In this document: one piece after another, positions 1-9,470 of the stretch
Layout: the number at the start of each line of letters is the position of its first letter
Numbering within the stretch: position 1 is the stretch's first letter
Origin: Phycicoccus duodecadis
Lineage (GTDB): Bacteria; Actinomycetota; Actinomycetes; Actinomycetales; Dermatophilaceae
Direction: 5' to 3'
Assembly (NCBI RefSeq): GCF_002846495.1
Contig: NZ_PJNE01000001.1
Location: 3,224,001 to 3,288,000, forward strand
Length of the DNA stretch: 64,000 bases
Made by a program: the position numbers and the translations under genes
The notes under the pieces: model-generated
What the model was told of the DNA's origin: nothing
What the model saw: only the letters and a program-made list of their open reading frames with translations
The model's database searches: none

Positions 1-2
1 AG

Positions 3-839
3 TCCTCCGGTAAGACGACCGTCGCGCTGCACGCGGTGGCCAACGCCCAGCGGGCCGGCGGCATCGCGGCCTTCATCGACGCCGAGCACGCGCTCGACCC
101 CGAGTACGCCAAGGCCCTCGGCGTCGACACCGACGCCCTGCTGGTCTCCCAGCCCGACACGGGGGAGCAGGCGCTCGAGATCGCCGACATGCTGATCCGC
201 TCCGGCGCCCTCGACATCATCGTCATCGACTCCGTCGCGGCCCTGGTGCCCCGGGCCGAGATCGAGGGCGAGATGGGCGACAGCCACGTCGGCCTACAGG
301 CCCGCCTGATGTCGCAGGCGCTGCGCAAGATCACCGGTGCCCTCAACACCACCGGCACCACCGCGATCTTCATCAACCAGCTGCGCGAGAAGATCGGCGT
401 GATGTTCGGCTCGCCCGAGACCACCACGGGTGGCAAGGCGCTGAAGTTCTACGCCTCGGTCCGCCTCGACGTCCGCCGTATCGAGACCCTCAAGGACGGC
501 ACCGACGCGGTCGGCAACCGCACCCGCTGCAAGGTCGTCAAGAACAAGGTGGCCCCGCCGTTCAAGCAGGCCGAGTTCGACATCCTCTACGGGCAGGGCA
601 TCTCCCGCGAGGGCGGCCTCATCGACATGGGCGTCGACCACGGCTTCGTGCGCAAGGCCGGCGCCTGGTACACCTACGAGGGCGACCAGCTGGGCCAGGG
701 CAAGGAGAACGCCCGCCAGTTCCTCAAGGACAACCCCGAGCTCGGCGTCGAGCTCGAGAAGAAGATCAAGGAGAAGCTCGGCATCGGGGTCCCGCGCCCC
801 GAGGAGCCGGTCGCGGCGGACGTCGCCGTCGACTTCTGA
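3..839 (+). CDS. recA: RecA recombinase, 5'-truncated by window edge
   Basis: RecA binds single-stranded DNA, catalyses ATP-driven strand exchange in homologous recombination and activates LexA self-cleavage. The window opens inside the Walker A motif (SSGKTT are the first six readable residues), so roughly 70 N-terminal codons lie outside; 278 residues are visible. Seen: the Walker B-like run [12 protein letters not shown], the loop around the conserved [13 protein letters not shown] segment, and the acidic end typical of actinobacterial RecA ([12 protein letters not shown]). Frame 3 is open from base 3 to the TGA at 837-839. recX follows after 10 bp, the usual order and probably one transcript. 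The promoter and any SOS box are outside the window. Confidence 0.97.
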   Translation, partial: SSGKTTVALHAVANAQRAGGIAAFIDAEHALDPEYAKALGVDTDALLVSQPDTGEQALEIADMLIRSGALDIIVIDSVAALVPRAEIEGEMGDSHVGLQARLMSQALRKITGALNTTGTTAIFINQLREKIGVMFGSPETTTGGKALKFYASVRLDVRRIETLKDGTDAVGNRTRCKVVKNKVAPPFKQAEFDILYGQGISREGGLIDMGVDHGFVRKAGAWYTYEGDQLGQGKENARQFLKDNPELGVELEKKIKEKLGIGVPRPEEPVAADVAVDF

Positions 840-849
840 GCCGAGCAGC

Positions 850-1443
850 GTGGCGTTCGCCGACGGCACGGCCCCGCCGCCCTCCTGGGCGGCGGGGCCG
901 ACCCCGTCCCCTGCACCCGGGCCCGACCCCGAGAGCGACCCCCGCACCCGCGGTGAGGCCGTCGACCCGCACGACTGGGCCCGCCAGATCGTCCTGCGCC
1001 AGCTGACGGCCGCACCACGCAGCCGGGCCCAGCTCGAGCAGGCCCTCCGCCGCAAGCAGTGCCCCGATGACGTCGCGACCGCGGTGCTCGACCGGATGGA
1101 GGAGGTCGGCCTGGTCGACGACGAGGCCTACGCCGGGATGCTCGTGCGCAGCCAGCAGGCCGGCCGCGGCCTGGCCCGCCGGGCGCTGCGCCAGGAGCTG
1201 CGCAAGAAGGGGGTCGACGACGAGACGGCCCAAGCGGCCCTCGACGCGCTCGACCCGCACGCCGAGGAGGAGCGCGCCCGCGAGCTCGTGGCCAAGAAGC
1301 TGCGCACCCTGCACGGCCTCGAGCCGGTGGTGCAGACCCGGCGCCTCGCCGGCCTGCTGGCGCGCAAGGGCTACGACGGCGAGCTGGCGATGCGGGTGGT
1401 CCGCGACGCCGTGCGCGACGCGCCCGAGCACCGGCGCGACTGA
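850..1443 (+). CDS. recX: RecX, regulatory protein of RecA
   Basis: RecX caps growing RecA filaments and inhibits strand exchange and ATPase activity. The 197-residue product has a Pro/Ala-rich N-terminal extension of about 40 residues. Then come the repeated three-helix RecX modules: the first carries ARQIVLRQLTAAPRSRAQLE, the second RRALRQELRKKGVD, and the third TRRLAGLLARKGYDGELAMRVV. Start GTG at 850, 10 bp after the recA stop; a later start near the ARQIV module cannot be excluded because the N-terminal stretch is low complexity. Operon position directly after recA supports the call strongly. Confidence 0.9.
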   Translation: MAFADGTAPPPSWAAGPTPSPAPGPDPESDPRTRGEAVDPHDWARQIVLRQLTAAPRSRAQLEQALRRKQCPDDVATAVLDRMEEVGLVDDEAYAGMLVRSQQAGRGLARRALRQELRKKGVDDETAQAALDALDPHAEEERARELVAKKLRTLHGLEPVVQTRRLAGLLARKGYDGELAMRVVRDAVRDAPEHRRD

Positions 1444-1450
1444 CGGCCCA

Positions 1451-1478
1451 GGTCGGTGGTCGCGGGTCGGTGGTCGCG
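1451..1478. repeat. two tandem 14-bp direct repeats after recX
   Basis: The unit GGTCGGTGGTCGCG occurs twice head to tail in the 130-bp gap between recX and the ABC exporter genes. No promoter in this gap could be assigned with confidence. The repeat may be incidental in such GC-rich sequence. Confidence 0.5.
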
Positions 1479-1573
1479 GAGCGGCCCCGCAAAGGCGTGG
1501 CCCCTGTCAGCGGTCTCTCTTAGAGTTCCCTCAGGCGTCGAGCCACCGGCGCCGTCACAGGGAGGGGTGCACC

Positions 1574-2626
1574 GTGTCCGACGCGGTCGTGGCCGAAGGG
1601 CTCACGAAGGTCTACGGCAAGGGCGAGGGGCAGGTGCGCGCCCTGGACGGGCTCGACCTCACCGTCGCCGAGGGCACGGTGGTCGGCCTGCTGGGGCCCA
1701 ACGGGGCGGGCAAGACGACCACCATCAAGGTCCTCACCACCTTGCTGGTCCCCGACGGGGGCCGGGCGCGCGTGCTGGGCACCGACGTCCTGGCCGACCC
1801 GGCGACGGTCCGCTCCACCATCGGCGTCAGCGGCCAGTACGCCGCGGTCGACGAGTACCTCACCGGCTTCGAGAACCTCGACATGGTCGGGCGGCTCTAC
1901 CACCTGGGTGCGAAGGCGTCGCGGGTGCGGGCGCGTGAGCTGCTCGAGCAGTTCGACCTCGCCGACGCCGCCGACCGTCAGGTCAAGGGGTACTCCGGGG
2001 GGATGCGTCGCCGCCTCGACCTCGCGGGCGCCCTGGTGGCCCACCCGCCGATCCTCTTCCTCGACGAGCCCACCACGGGCCTCGACCCGCGCTCACGGCT
2101 CGGGATGTGGGCGGTCATCGGCGACCTCGTGCGCGGCGGCACCACGCTGCTGCTCACGACGCAGTACCTCGAGGAGGCCGACCAGCTGGCCGACCGCATC
2201 GCCGTGATCGACCACGGCCGCGTCATCGCCGAGGGCACCGCCGACGAGCTCAAGGAGCAGGTGGGCGGTGAGCGGGTCGAGGTCGTGGTGGCTCACGAGG
2301 CCGACCGCGAGCGGGCCCGGGAGGTGCTCTCGGGTGTCGGCATCGGTGCGCCCGTCCTCGAGCGGCGCGGGCGGCGCATCACGGTGCCGGTCAGCGGGGG
2401 AGCCGGGGTGCTGGTCGAGGTCGTCCGCCGCCTCGACGACGCCTCGGTGCCGGTCTCCGACCTGGCGCTGCGCCGGCCGACGCTCGACGACGTGTTCCTC
2501 AGCCTCACCGGGCACGCCTCCGCGAGCCCCGACGACGCGGACCCCGACGACGCCGGCGACCCGGGCGGCGGGGCCGGGCACCGCGCAGACCCCGAACCCA
2601 CCCCCTCCGGAAGGGGCAAGCGATGA
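1574..2626 (+). CDS. DrrA-type ABC exporter ATPase
   Basis: Predicted cytoplasmic ATPase of an ABC-2 type exporter, 350 residues, of the daunorubicin-resistance (DrrA) family. Walker A GPNGAGKT is at residues 41-48, the Q-loop near 88, the signature [15 protein letters not shown] from about 140, Walker B LFLDEP at 161-166, and the family-typical DPRSR just after. The C-terminal 100 residues form the usual DrrA accessory domain, followed by a low-complexity Asp/Pro tail. GTG 1574 is chosen because it follows GGAGGGGTGC and begins the [15 protein letters not shown] alignment; longer upstream reading is not coding. The end overlaps the permease by 4 bp (ATGA), so the two are translationally coupled. 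The substrate (drug, lipid or polymer) cannot be read from sequence. Confidence 0.93.
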   Translation: MSDAVVAEGLTKVYGKGEGQVRALDGLDLTVAEGTVVGLLGPNGAGKTTTIKVLTTLLVPDGGRARVLGTDVLADPATVRSTIGVSGQYAAVDEYLTGFENLDMVGRLYHLGAKASRVRARELLEQFDLADAADRQVKGYSGGMRRRLDLAGALVAHPPILFLDEPTTGLDPRSRLGMWAVIGDLVRGGTTLLLTTQYLEEADQLADRIAVIDHGRVIAEGTADELKEQVGGERVEVVVAHEADRERAREVLSGVGIGAPVLERRGRRITVPVSGGAGVLVEVVRRLDDASVPVSDLALRRPTLDDVFLSLTGHASASPDDADPDDAGDPGGGAGHRADPEPTPSGRGKR

Positions 2627-3432
2627 GCACCCTCGGGCACACCGTCGGCGACGCCGTCACCGTCACCCGGCGCAACCTCATCAAGATCAAGCGGGTCCCC
2701 GACCTCCTGGTCTTCACGACGCTGTCGCCGATCATGTTCGTCCTGCTGTTCGCCTACGTCTTCGGCGGCGCCATCGGGTCGCAGAACACCGGTGTCGACT
2801 ACAAGGAGTTCCTCATCGCGGGGATCTTCGCCCAGACCGTCGTGTTCGGCAGCACCTTCACCGGCTTCAGCCTGGCCGAGGACCTGCAGAAGGGCGTCAT
2901 CGACCGCTTCCGCACCCTGCCCATGGCGCCGTCGGCGATGCTCTTCGGGCGCACCCTGTCCGACGTCGTCAACAACGTCATCAGCCTCGTCGTCATGGGC
3001 CTGACCGGCCTCCTGGTCGGCTGGCGCATCCGCAGCAACCCGCTCGACGCCCTGGCCGGGGCCCTGGTGCTGCTGTTCTTCGCCTACGCGATCTCCTGGA
3101 TCATGGCCTACGTCGGGCTCATCGTCCGCACCCCGGAGGTCGTCAACAACGCGAGCTTCATCGTGATCTTCCCGCTGACCTTCATCGCCAACACCTTCGT
3201 CAGCCCCGAGTCGCTGCCCACCGTGCTGCGCGTCTTTGCCTACTGGAACCCGGTCTCGAGCGTCACCCAGTCGGCGCGCGAGCTGTTCGGCAACACCAAC
3301 CCGGCCTTCCCACCGCCGCAGGTGTGGCCGCTGCAGCACCCGGTGCTCTACTCGCTCCTGTGGTCGGTGGCCGTGCTCGTGGTCTTCGTGCCCCTGTCGA
3401 TCCGGCAGTACCAGCGCACCACCTCGCGCTGA
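2623..3432 (+). CDS. ABC-2 type exporter permease (DrrB-like)
   Basis: Integral membrane half of the exporter encoded just upstream, 269 residues. About six hydrophobic helices are visible: [20 protein letters not shown], the [16 protein letters not shown] region, [53 protein letters not shown], and [16 protein letters not shown]. The motifs [16 protein letters not shown] and [21 protein letters not shown] are characteristic of the DrrB/ABC2 membrane family. Its ATG overlaps the ATPase stop. miaB begins 80 bp downstream and is probably a separate function. Confidence 0.92.
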   Translation: MSTLGHTVGDAVTVTRRNLIKIKRVPDLLVFTTLSPIMFVLLFAYVFGGAIGSQNTGVDYKEFLIAGIFAQTVVFGSTFTGFSLAEDLQKGVIDRFRTLPMAPSAMLFGRTLSDVVNNVISLVVMGLTGLLVGWRIRSNPLDALAGALVLLFFAYAISWIMAYVGLIVRTPEVVNNASFIVIFPLTFIANTFVSPESLPTVLRVFAYWNPVSSVTQSARELFGNTNPAFPPPQVWPLQHPVLYSLLWSVAVLVVFVPLSIRQYQRTTSR

Positions 3433-3512
3433 GCCTGGCGAGGGTCGCGGCGGCGCCCGCGGCGGCGGGTGCGTTTCGCCGCGCCGCCGGGCCCGCCTAC
3501 CCTGGAGCGGCC

Positions 3513-5030
3513 ATGACTGCAGCCAAGACCTACGACGTGCGCACCCACGGGTGCCAGATGAACGTCCACGACTCCGAGCGCCTGGCGGGACTCCTCGAGA
3601 CCGCCGGCTACGTCGACCTCGCCAGCATCCCGGCCGGTGAGCGCCCCGACGTCGCCGACGTCGTGGTGTTCAACACCTGCGCGGTGCGCGAGAACGCCGA
3701 CAACAAGCTCTACGGCAACCTCGGGCAGCTGCGCCCGGCCAAGACCGCCAACCCCGACCTGCAGATCGCCGTCGGGGGCTGCATGGCCCAGAAGGACCGC
3801 GAGACCATCGTGCAGCGGGCCCCCTGGGTCGACGTCGTCTTCGGCACCCACAACATCGGCAGCCTCCCGGCCCTGCTCGACCGCGCCCGCCACAACAAGC
3901 GCGCCGAGGTCGAGATCCTCGAGCCGCTCGAGACCTTCCCCTCGACCCTGCCGACGCGGCGCGACTCCGCGTTCTCGGGCTGGGTGTCGATCTCGGTGGG
4001 CTGCAACAACACCTGCACCTTCTGCATCGTGCCGAGCCTGCGCGGCAAGGAGCAGGACCGCCGCCCCGGCGAGATCCTGGCCGAGGTCGAGGCCCTCGTG
4101 GCGCAGGGCGTCGTCGAGGTCACCCTGCTGGGGCAGAACGTCAACGCCTACGGCGTCGAGTTCGGCGACCGGCTGGCCTTCGGCAAGCTGCTGCGGGCCT
4201 GCGGCGACATCCAGGAGCTCGAGCGGGTCCGTTTCACCAGCCCCCACCCGGCCGCGTTCACCGACGACGTCATCGCTGCCATGGCCGAGACGCCGAACGT
4301 CATGCCCAGCCTGCACATGCCGCTGCAGTCCGGCTCCGACCGCGTGCTCAAGGCGATGCGGCGCTCCTACCGCGGCGAGAAGTTCCTCGGGATCATCGAC
4401 AAGGTCCGCGCGGCCATCCCCGATGCCGCCATCACCACCGACCTCATCGTCGGGTTCCCCGGCGAGACCGAGGAAGACTTCGCCGAGACGCTGCGCGTGG
4501 TCGAGGCGTCCCGGTTCTCCAGCGCCTTCACCTTCCAGTACTCCATCCGCGCCGGCACGCCCGCTGCGACGATGCCGCACCAGGTACCCAAGGCCGTGGT
4601 GCAGGAGCGCTTCGACCGCCTCATCGCGCTCCAGGAGCGGGTGTCGTGGGCGGCGAACCGCGAGGTCGAGGGTCGCGAGGTCGAGGTCCTGGTCGCACCC
4701 GGCGAGGGGCGCAAGGACGGCGAGACGTCGCGGATGAGCGGGCGCGCCCGCGACAACCGGCTGGTGCACTTCGCCGTGCCCGACGGGGCCGAGCGTCCAC
4801 GCCCGGGCGACGTCGTGACCGTGGGCGTCACCTACGGGGCTCCCCACCACCTGGTCGCCGACAGTGGCGTCACGGGAGGGACCTACGAGGTGCGACGCAC
4901 CCGGGGCGGCGAGGCGTGGGAGTCGCTGCAGGGGGCGGCGGTGCCGGGCAAGCCGGCCGTGTCGCTCGGGATGCCCGCGGTGGGCCGTCCCGCCGCGGTG
5001 GCGCCGTCGGCGCCGTCCTGCGCGGTCTGA
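3513..5030 (+). CDS. miaB: tRNA 2-methylthio-N6-isopentenyladenosine-37 synthase MiaB
   Basis: Radical-SAM methylthiotransferase that adds the 2-methylthio group to i6A37 of tRNAs reading UNN codons. 505 residues. The N-terminal UPF0004 domain carries the three auxiliary-cluster cysteines (HGCQMN with Cys14, [18 protein letters not shown]). The radical SAM core has [11 protein letters not shown], and a TRAM domain lies near [26 protein letters not shown] 3513 begins the conserved [12 protein letters not shown] start; the open frame extends far upstream but antiparallel-like composition there is not coding. A Gly/Ala/Pro-rich tail of about 60 residues follows the TRAM domain. miaA, which makes its substrate, is 1.4 kb downstream. 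Confidence 0.96.
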   Translation: MTAAKTYDVRTHGCQMNVHDSERLAGLLETAGYVDLASIPAGERPDVADVVVFNTCAVRENADNKLYGNLGQLRPAKTANPDLQIAVGGCMAQKDRETIVQRAPWVDVVFGTHNIGSLPALLDRARHNKRAEVEILEPLETFPSTLPTRRDSAFSGWVSISVGCNNTCTFCIVPSLRGKEQDRRPGEILAEVEALVAQGVVEVTLLGQNVNAYGVEFGDRLAFGKLLRACGDIQELERVRFTSPHPAAFTDDVIAAMAETPNVMPSLHMPLQSGSDRVLKAMRRSYRGEKFLGIIDKVRAAIPDAAITTDLIVGFPGETEEDFAETLRVVEASRFSSAFTFQYSIRAGTPAATMPHQVPKAVVQERFDRLIALQERVSWAANREVEGREVEVLVAPGEGRKDGETSRMSGRARDNRLVHFAVPDGAERPRPGDVVTVGVTYGAPHHLVADSGVTGGTYEVRRTRGGEAWESLQGAAVPGKPAVSLGMPAVGRPAAVAPSAPSCAV

Positions 5031-5045
5031 CCGCGCGCGCGGGGC

Positions 5046-5249
5046 TCAGGCCGCGAGGGCCAGGGCGCCCATGACCATCGCGGCGAGGGCGACCAGGCCC
5101 AGGACGGCGAGGATGGGACGCAGGAAGGTGCGGCGGCGCGTCTCGATCTCCTGGCGCTCACGGTTGGTCTGCTCGACGGCCTCGTACAGCGGGGTCGGGT
5201 CGAACGGGGTGATGTCGAGCTTGGGGAGCCCAGAGGTCCAGTGCGACAC
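5046..5249 (-). CDS. small single-pass membrane protein, unknown
   Basis: A 67-residue product with a GTG start at 5249 preceded by GGAAGG. The N-terminal half is polar (SGLPKLDITPFDPTPLYEA, then a charged helix QTNRERQEIETRRR). The C-terminal 25 residues are one hydrophobic segment (PILAVLGLVALAAMVMGALALAA), so it should be a tail-anchored membrane protein with the N-terminus in the cytoplasm. I do not recognise the family. Its stop is 15 bp from the convergent miaB stop. Sensible ribosome site and domain-like layout support a real gene. Confidence 0.6.
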   Translation of the reverse strand: MSHWTSGLPKLDITPFDPTPLYEAVEQTNRERQEIETRRRTFLRPILAVLGLVALAAMVMGALALAA

Positions 5250-5383
5250 GGGTTCGTCCTTCCGGGTGGAGCGGTGCGAGATTCCGTCACCGTAGTGACG
5301 CGCTGCCCCCGGCCGCAGCGGAAACGCCGCCCCGCCGCGAGCCCGGGCCGAACGCGGGCGGCATCGTGTCCGAACGGACGAGA

Positions 5384-5409
5384 CCCCCGACCGGTCGTCC
5401 GGTCGGGGG
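5384..5409 (-). terminator. hairpin terminator after the MT0933-like gene
   Basis: Perfect 11-bp stem, CCCCCGACCGG / CCGGTCGGGGG, with a 4-nt loop, 19 bp downstream of the minus-strand gene at 5429-5620. No clear U-run, as is usual in this GC range. Confidence 0.6.
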
Positions 5410-5428
5410 CCTCGGTGCCGGGGCGCGC

Positions 5429-5620
5429 TCAGCGCTCGCCGACCGCCTCGTCGGCGCGGAGCTGGGCTCCGTCGACCTGGTCGGCGTACTGACCACCCGT
5501 CACTCCGTCGACGGCGTCTCCGCCGCGCTGGATGGCCTGGTCGCTCAGCGACTCGACCTGGTCCGGGTGCTGCTCGGCGAGCTCGGTGAGCTTGTCCTTG
5601 GCACTGTCGAGAAAACCCAT
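5429..5620 (-). CDS. MT0933-like small antitoxin-family protein
   Basis: 63 residues, ATG at 5620 with GGAGGTGG upstream. The pattern MGFLDSAKDKLTELAEQHPDQ, then QAIQRGGDAVDGVTGGQYADQVD, matches the short helical proteins of the MT0933/Rv0909-like antitoxin family, which are proposed partners of cognate toxins in mycobacteria. No toxin gene is adjacent: the neighbours are a small membrane protein and divergent def. It may be a stress-related, CsbD-like helical protein rather than a working antitoxin. Family call fairly sure, function open. Confidence 0.65.
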   Translation of the reverse strand: MGFLDSAKDKLTELAEQHPDQVESLSDQAIQRGGDAVDGVTGGQYADQVDGAQLRADEAVGER

Positions 5621-5767
5621 CGGCCACCTCCTTCGGTTCGGGGACGTCGGTCCGCTCCCCGGGGGGAGCGCCTCCAGTCCACACCCGTCGGGCCGTCCGC
5701 GCCACCCCTTTCTCGTGGGTCCGTGCCCGGGGGCGGACGGCTCGGCGGTTCTGGAAGAATCCCGCCC

Positions 5768-6373
5768 ATGGCCATCCGTCCCATCACGATCACCGGGGAA
5801 CCCGTCCTCCACCGCCGCGCCCTGCCGGTCGAGGTCATCGACGACACGGTGCGTGAGCTCGTCGCCGACATGTTCGAGACGATGGACGCCGCCCGGGGCG
5901 TGGGCCTGGCCGCCCCGCAGGTGGGGGTGGGCCTGCGGATCTTCACCTGGCAGCTGGCGAACGACGACGGCATCCCGCCGCGCGGGGTCGTCATCAACCC
6001 CTACGTCGCCGCGGCCAAGCCCCTGGTCGGCGACCCCGACCCGCACGAGGAGTCCGAGGGCTGCCTGTCGGTGCCGGGGGAGTCCTTCCCGCTGCGCCGT
6101 GGCGCCTCGGCCGTCCTCACCGGGCAGGACCTCGGCGGCAACGAGCTGCGCTACGAGGCGACGGGATGGTTCGCCCGGATGCTCCAGCACGAGTACGACC
6201 ACCTCAACGGCTTCCTCTACGTCGACCGGCTCGACGGCAAGTGGGCGCGCAAGGCCAAGAAGGCCGTCCGGGCCAACGGCTGGGGCACCCCCGGGCAGAC
6301 CTGGATGCCGGGCGAGGACCGCGACCCGTTCGGGCACGACGACGAGACCCCCGACGACGAGCGCTCCGACTGA
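5768..6373 (+). CDS. def: peptide deformylase
   Basis: Removes the N-formyl group from nascent proteins; Fe2+/Zn2+ metalloenzyme. 201 residues with all three signature motifs: GVGLAAPQVG (motif 1), ESEGCLSVPG (motif 2, cysteine metal ligand) and QHEYDHLNG (motif 3, HExxH-type with two His ligands). ATG 5768 starts MAIRPITITGEPVL, the normal N-terminus. A charged C-terminal tail of about 30 residues follows KAKKAVRANGWG. miaA begins 11 bp after the stop, so the two are likely cotranscribed. Confidence 0.97.
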   Translation: MAIRPITITGEPVLHRRALPVEVIDDTVRELVADMFETMDAARGVGLAAPQVGVGLRIFTWQLANDDGIPPRGVVINPYVAAAKPLVGDPDPHEESEGCLSVPGESFPLRRGASAVLTGQDLGGNELRYEATGWFARMLQHEYDHLNGFLYVDRLDGKWARKAKKAVRANGWGTPGQTWMPGEDRDPFGHDDETPDDERSD

Positions 6374-6384
6374 GCGCCGCACCC

Positions 6385-7362
6385 GTGGACCCGCTCCAGG
6401 AGAGCCGCCGGGGGCCGGCCCGGCCCGCGCCCGGGGTCGTCGTCGCCGTCGTGGGGGCCACCGCCACCGGCAAGTCCGACCTCGCCGTCGCGCTCGCCCG
6501 GCGGTTCGACGGTGAGGTGGTGGGGGCCGACGCCTCCCAGCTCTACGCCGGGATGGACATCGGCACGGCCAAGCTCACCCCGGCCGAGCGCGCCGGCGTG
6601 CCGCACCACCAGATCGACGTCCTCGAGGTGACCGAGGAGGCGACGGTCGCCGCGTACCAGCGGCACGCCCGGGCCGACGTCGAGGGCGTGCTGGCCCGCG
6701 GCCGCGTGCCCGTCGTCGCGGGTGGCTCGGGCCTCTACGTGCGGGCGCTGCTCGACCGCCTCGAGATCCCGCCCACCGACCCGGCGGTGCGCGCCCGGCT
6801 CGAGGCCCGTCTCGCCGACGACGGGCCGGCCGTCCTGGTCCGTGAGCTGGCCGCGGCCGACCCCGTGGCCGCCGCCGCCATCGAGCCCGGCAACACCCGC
6901 CGCGTCGTGCGGGCCCTCGAGGTCATCGAGCTCACCGGGCGGCCGTTCAGCGCCACCATGCCCACCCGCGAGCTCCTGCGCCCGACGGTGCTGGTGGGGC
7001 TGCGGCTCGAGCGCGACGTCCTCGACCGCCGCATCGAGCGCCGGACCCGGGCCATGTTCGACGCCGGACTGGTCGAGGAGACCCGGGCCCTGGTCGACCT
7101 CGGCCTGCGGGAGGGGCGCACGGCCAGCCGGGCGGTGGGGTACGCCCAGGCCCTCGGCGTCATCGACGGGCGGTGGGGGGTGGACGACGCGGTGGCCGAC
7201 ACCGCGCAGCGCACCCGGCGGCTGGTCCGGCGGCAGGAGTCGTGGTTCGGGCCCGACCCCCGCATCCACTGGGTCGACGCCGCCGCTCCCGACCTGGTCG
7301 AGCGGGCCGCCGCCTTCGTCGCCGAGCACCCGCCGCCCCCGGCCGCGTCGGCTGTTCGCTAG
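6385..7362 (+). CDS. miaA: tRNA dimethylallyltransferase MiaA
   Basis: Transfers dimethylallyl from DMAPP to A37 of tRNA, giving i6A, the substrate of MiaB. 325 residues. The P-loop GATATGKS is at 24-31, followed by DASQLYAGMDIGTAK and HHQIDVLEVTEEATVAAYQ, VAGGSGLYVRALLD, and the insertion GNTRRVVRALEVIELTGRPFS. The C-terminal RQESWFG motif is also present. GTG 6385 was chosen because it lies in the 11-bp gap after def and gives a normal N-terminus. The stop TAG overlaps the stop of the convergent LuxR-type gene in the shared CTAG at 7359-7362. Confidence 0.96.
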   Translation: MDPLQESRRGPARPAPGVVVAVVGATATGKSDLAVALARRFDGEVVGADASQLYAGMDIGTAKLTPAERAGVPHHQIDVLEVTEEATVAAYQRHARADVEGVLARGRVPVVAGGSGLYVRALLDRLEIPPTDPAVRARLEARLADDGPAVLVRELAAADPVAAAAIEPGNTRRVVRALEVIELTGRPFSATMPTRELLRPTVLVGLRLERDVLDRRIERRTRAMFDAGLVEETRALVDLGLREGRTASRAVGYAQALGVIDGRWGVDDAVADTAQRTRRLVRRQESWFGPDPRIHWVDAAAPDLVERAAAFVAEHPPPPAASAVR

Positions 7363-9044
7363 ATCAGGCCGTCGCGCACCGCGCGCAGGGCGGCGGCCCC
7401 GCGGGTCGGTTCGCCGAGCCGGGTCAGGATGTTCGCCACGTGCCGGTGCACGGTGTGCTCACTGACGACCAGCTCGCGCGCGATCCGGGCGTTGCTGGCC
7501 CCGGTGGCCACCAGCCGCAGCACCTCGACCTCGCGGGGGGTGAGCACCGGTGACGGCGTCGGGCGCGCCGACCCGTCGACGGCGGGTCCCCCGCCACCCA
7601 GCATCCCCCGTGCCTGCGCCAGCAGCTCCGGCGCCTCCACCGCCTCGAGGGTGGTGACGGCCCAGCGCACCTCGTCGGCCGCCGACCCCGGTTCGTCCGC
7701 GGCCAGCAGCCGGGCCAGCGCGAGGTGGGCCTCGGCGGCCTCGACCGGCAGCGCCGCGGCGTGGAAGGACCGGGCCGCCGCCCGCCACGCGCTGCGCGCC
7801 GCGTCGGCTCCGGCCGGGCCGCTCGCCCCGCCCGACGCCGCCACGAGCGCGCGCGCCACCGCGGCCGCCCCGTGGGCCGCCTCGGTCCCCAGCTGTGCGG
7901 AGAGCTCGGCCAGCTCGGCGGCGCCCCGCTCGGCCTCCTCGGGCCGGCCGGCGGCGACCGCGCACCGCACCACCGGCAGCAGCACGGCGGCCCGGGTCAT
8001 CAGGTCGGTCGGCGCGACGTCCTCGAGGAGGTCCGCCACCAGGGCCCAGGCCGGCGCGGTCTCGCCCCGGGCCAGGCGGACCAGGGCCCGGCCGACCAGC
8101 GCGGCGGGGGCGTACCCGGCCTGCACGTACAGCGCCTCCGCCTCGGGGAGGCGGCCCTGGCGCCGGCGCAGGTGCCCCAGCTGGACCACCGCATCGGTGC
8201 GAGTCGCCCGCCGGGAGTCGCGCATGCGCTCCAGCGCGGCGACCAGCTCCACCTCGGCGTCGAGCCAGTGGCCGCCGGCCAGCCGCACCGAGGCGTACTG
8301 GATGCGGCAGGCCGTGAACAGGGGTGCCAGGTCACGCTCGCGGCACAGCGCGTCGACCCGCTCGCACCACTCGACCGCCCGGGCCAGGTCCTGGGCCTCG
8401 CGGCAGGCCCCCACCAGCCAGCAGCACACCTTGCCCACCCACATGACGTCGCCGACCTCGCCGCTCAAAGCGCCGGCCACCGCGGCGTCGAGCAGCTCCA
8501 TCCCCTCGTCGACCCGGCCGCGGGTGACCTCGACCAGGCCGAGCAGCCCCAGGCCGACGTGCTCGATGTCGGTGCGTCCCAAGGAACGTGCCACGGCGAC
8601 CGCCTCGGTGGCGGCCTCGTGGGCGGTGTCGGGCCGATGCGTCACCTGGAGGGCCAGCTCGGCCTCGCGCACCGCCAGCCAGCCGTGCTCGGGCAGCGGT
8701 CCGTCGACCTCCGCGAGGAGCCGGCGGGCCCGGGCCAGCCACCCGGAGGCGACGGACGCCCCCTGCCCGAAGAGGGCCGCGTCGTAGCCGAGGGCCGTCG
8801 CGGCCGCGGCAGCACCGCGCACGTCGCCGGACTCCCGGTGCAGGCGGTAGGCCGTCTCGCGCGCGGCCAGGCAGGCGCTGCCGTCGTCCAGCCACCAGGC
8901 GGCCTCCGCCAGCAGCTCCCACGCCGGGGCGCCCTCGACCTCCACCTGTTCTCGCAGCAGGTCCCGCGCCCGCGCCCACTGCGCGTCGTCCAGCGCCCGA
9001 CGCGCGGCGGCGAGGGCGCGGGGGCCGGGCGGGGGCGGACGCAT
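7359..9044 (-). CDS. TPR-like LuxR-family transcriptional regulator
   Basis: 561 residues, ATG at 9044. Residues 1 to about 490 are Ala/Leu/Arg-rich paired helices resembling tetratricopeptide-type repeats (for example ARARDLLREQVEVEGAPAWE, and ATALGYDAALFGQGA). The last 65 residues are a LuxR/GerE helix-turn-helix, LTPREVEVLRLVATGASNAR followed by IARELVVSEHTVHRHV. Unlike MalT/LAL regulators it has no P-loop ATPase domain; the repeats probably sense a protein or small ligand directly. Tail to tail with miaA, with overlapping stop codons. Targets unknown. Confidence 0.85.
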   Translation of the reverse strand: MRPPPPGPRALAAARRALDDAQWARARDLLREQVEVEGAPAWELLAEAAWWLDDGSACLAARETAYRLHRESGDVRGAAAAATALGYDAALFGQGASVASGWLARARRLLAEVDGPLPEHGWLAVREAELALQVTHRPDTAHEAATEAVAVARSLGRTDIEHVGLGLLGLVEVTRGRVDEGMELLDAAVAGALSGEVGDVMWVGKVCCWLVGACREAQDLARAVEWCERVDALCRERDLAPLFTACRIQYASVRLAGGHWLDAEVELVAALERMRDSRRATRTDAVVQLGHLRRRQGRLPEAEALYVQAGYAPAALVGRALVRLARGETAPAWALVADLLEDVAPTDLMTRAAVLLPVVRCAVAAGRPEEAERGAAELAELSAQLGTEAAHGAAAVARALVAASGGASGPAGADAARSAWRAAARSFHAAALPVEAAEAHLALARLLAADEPGSAADEVRWAVTTLEAVEAPELLAQARGMLGGGGPAVDGSARPTPSPVLTPREVEVLRLVATGASNARIARELVVSEHTVHRHVANILTRLGEPTRGAAALRAVRDGLI

Positions 9045-9076
9045 ACCTCGATGGTGGCCCGTCCCCGCCCGCGGCA

Positions 9077-9301
9077 CTAGACCTGGGCGCCGGCCGCCAG
9101 TGCCTTGACGTCGGCGGTCGTCAGCGGGTTGCCGGCGATGGCCCAGTCCCCCGAGCGCACCTCCTCGATGACGCACCACGTGACGGGCCGCATCGCCTCA
9201 CCCTCGACGCGGACCATGGCGTCGGTGAGCTCGCGCACGATCTGGCCCTTCTGCTCGCTGCTGAACACGTTCTCGATCACCTTGACCTGGATGAACGGCA
9301 T
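9077..9301 (-). CDS. 4-oxalocrotonate tautomerase family protein
   Basis: 74 residues, with AAGGAG before ATG 9301. It begins MPFIQVKVIENVFSSEQKGQ: after methionine removal Pro is residue 1, the catalytic base of the tautomerase superfamily. The following beta strand and helix (IVRELTDAMVRVEGEAMRP) and VTWCVIEEVRSGDWAIAG fit the small 4-OT fold, slightly longer than the classic 62-residue enzyme. Probable cytoplasmic keto-enol tautomerase; substrate unknown. Its stop is 32 bp from the start of the LuxR-type gene on the same strand, so they could share a transcript. Confidence 0.85.
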   Translation of the reverse strand: MPFIQVKVIENVFSSEQKGQIVRELTDAMVRVEGEAMRPVTWCVIEEVRSGDWAIAGNPLTTADVKALAAGAQV

Positions 9302-9470
9302 GTCGACCCACTCCTTCTGACGGTGTCCGCCGCGGCTGCGGGGACTGCTCCCAGGCTCGGGGACGGCACCGAGGACCCGCATCGCCCTGACGGGCCATCT
9401 CGCGGACGGCCCGGCGCGACCCGTCCGGGCCATGGCGGCCGGTGCCGGGCGGGATGGGACGATGGGGCGC

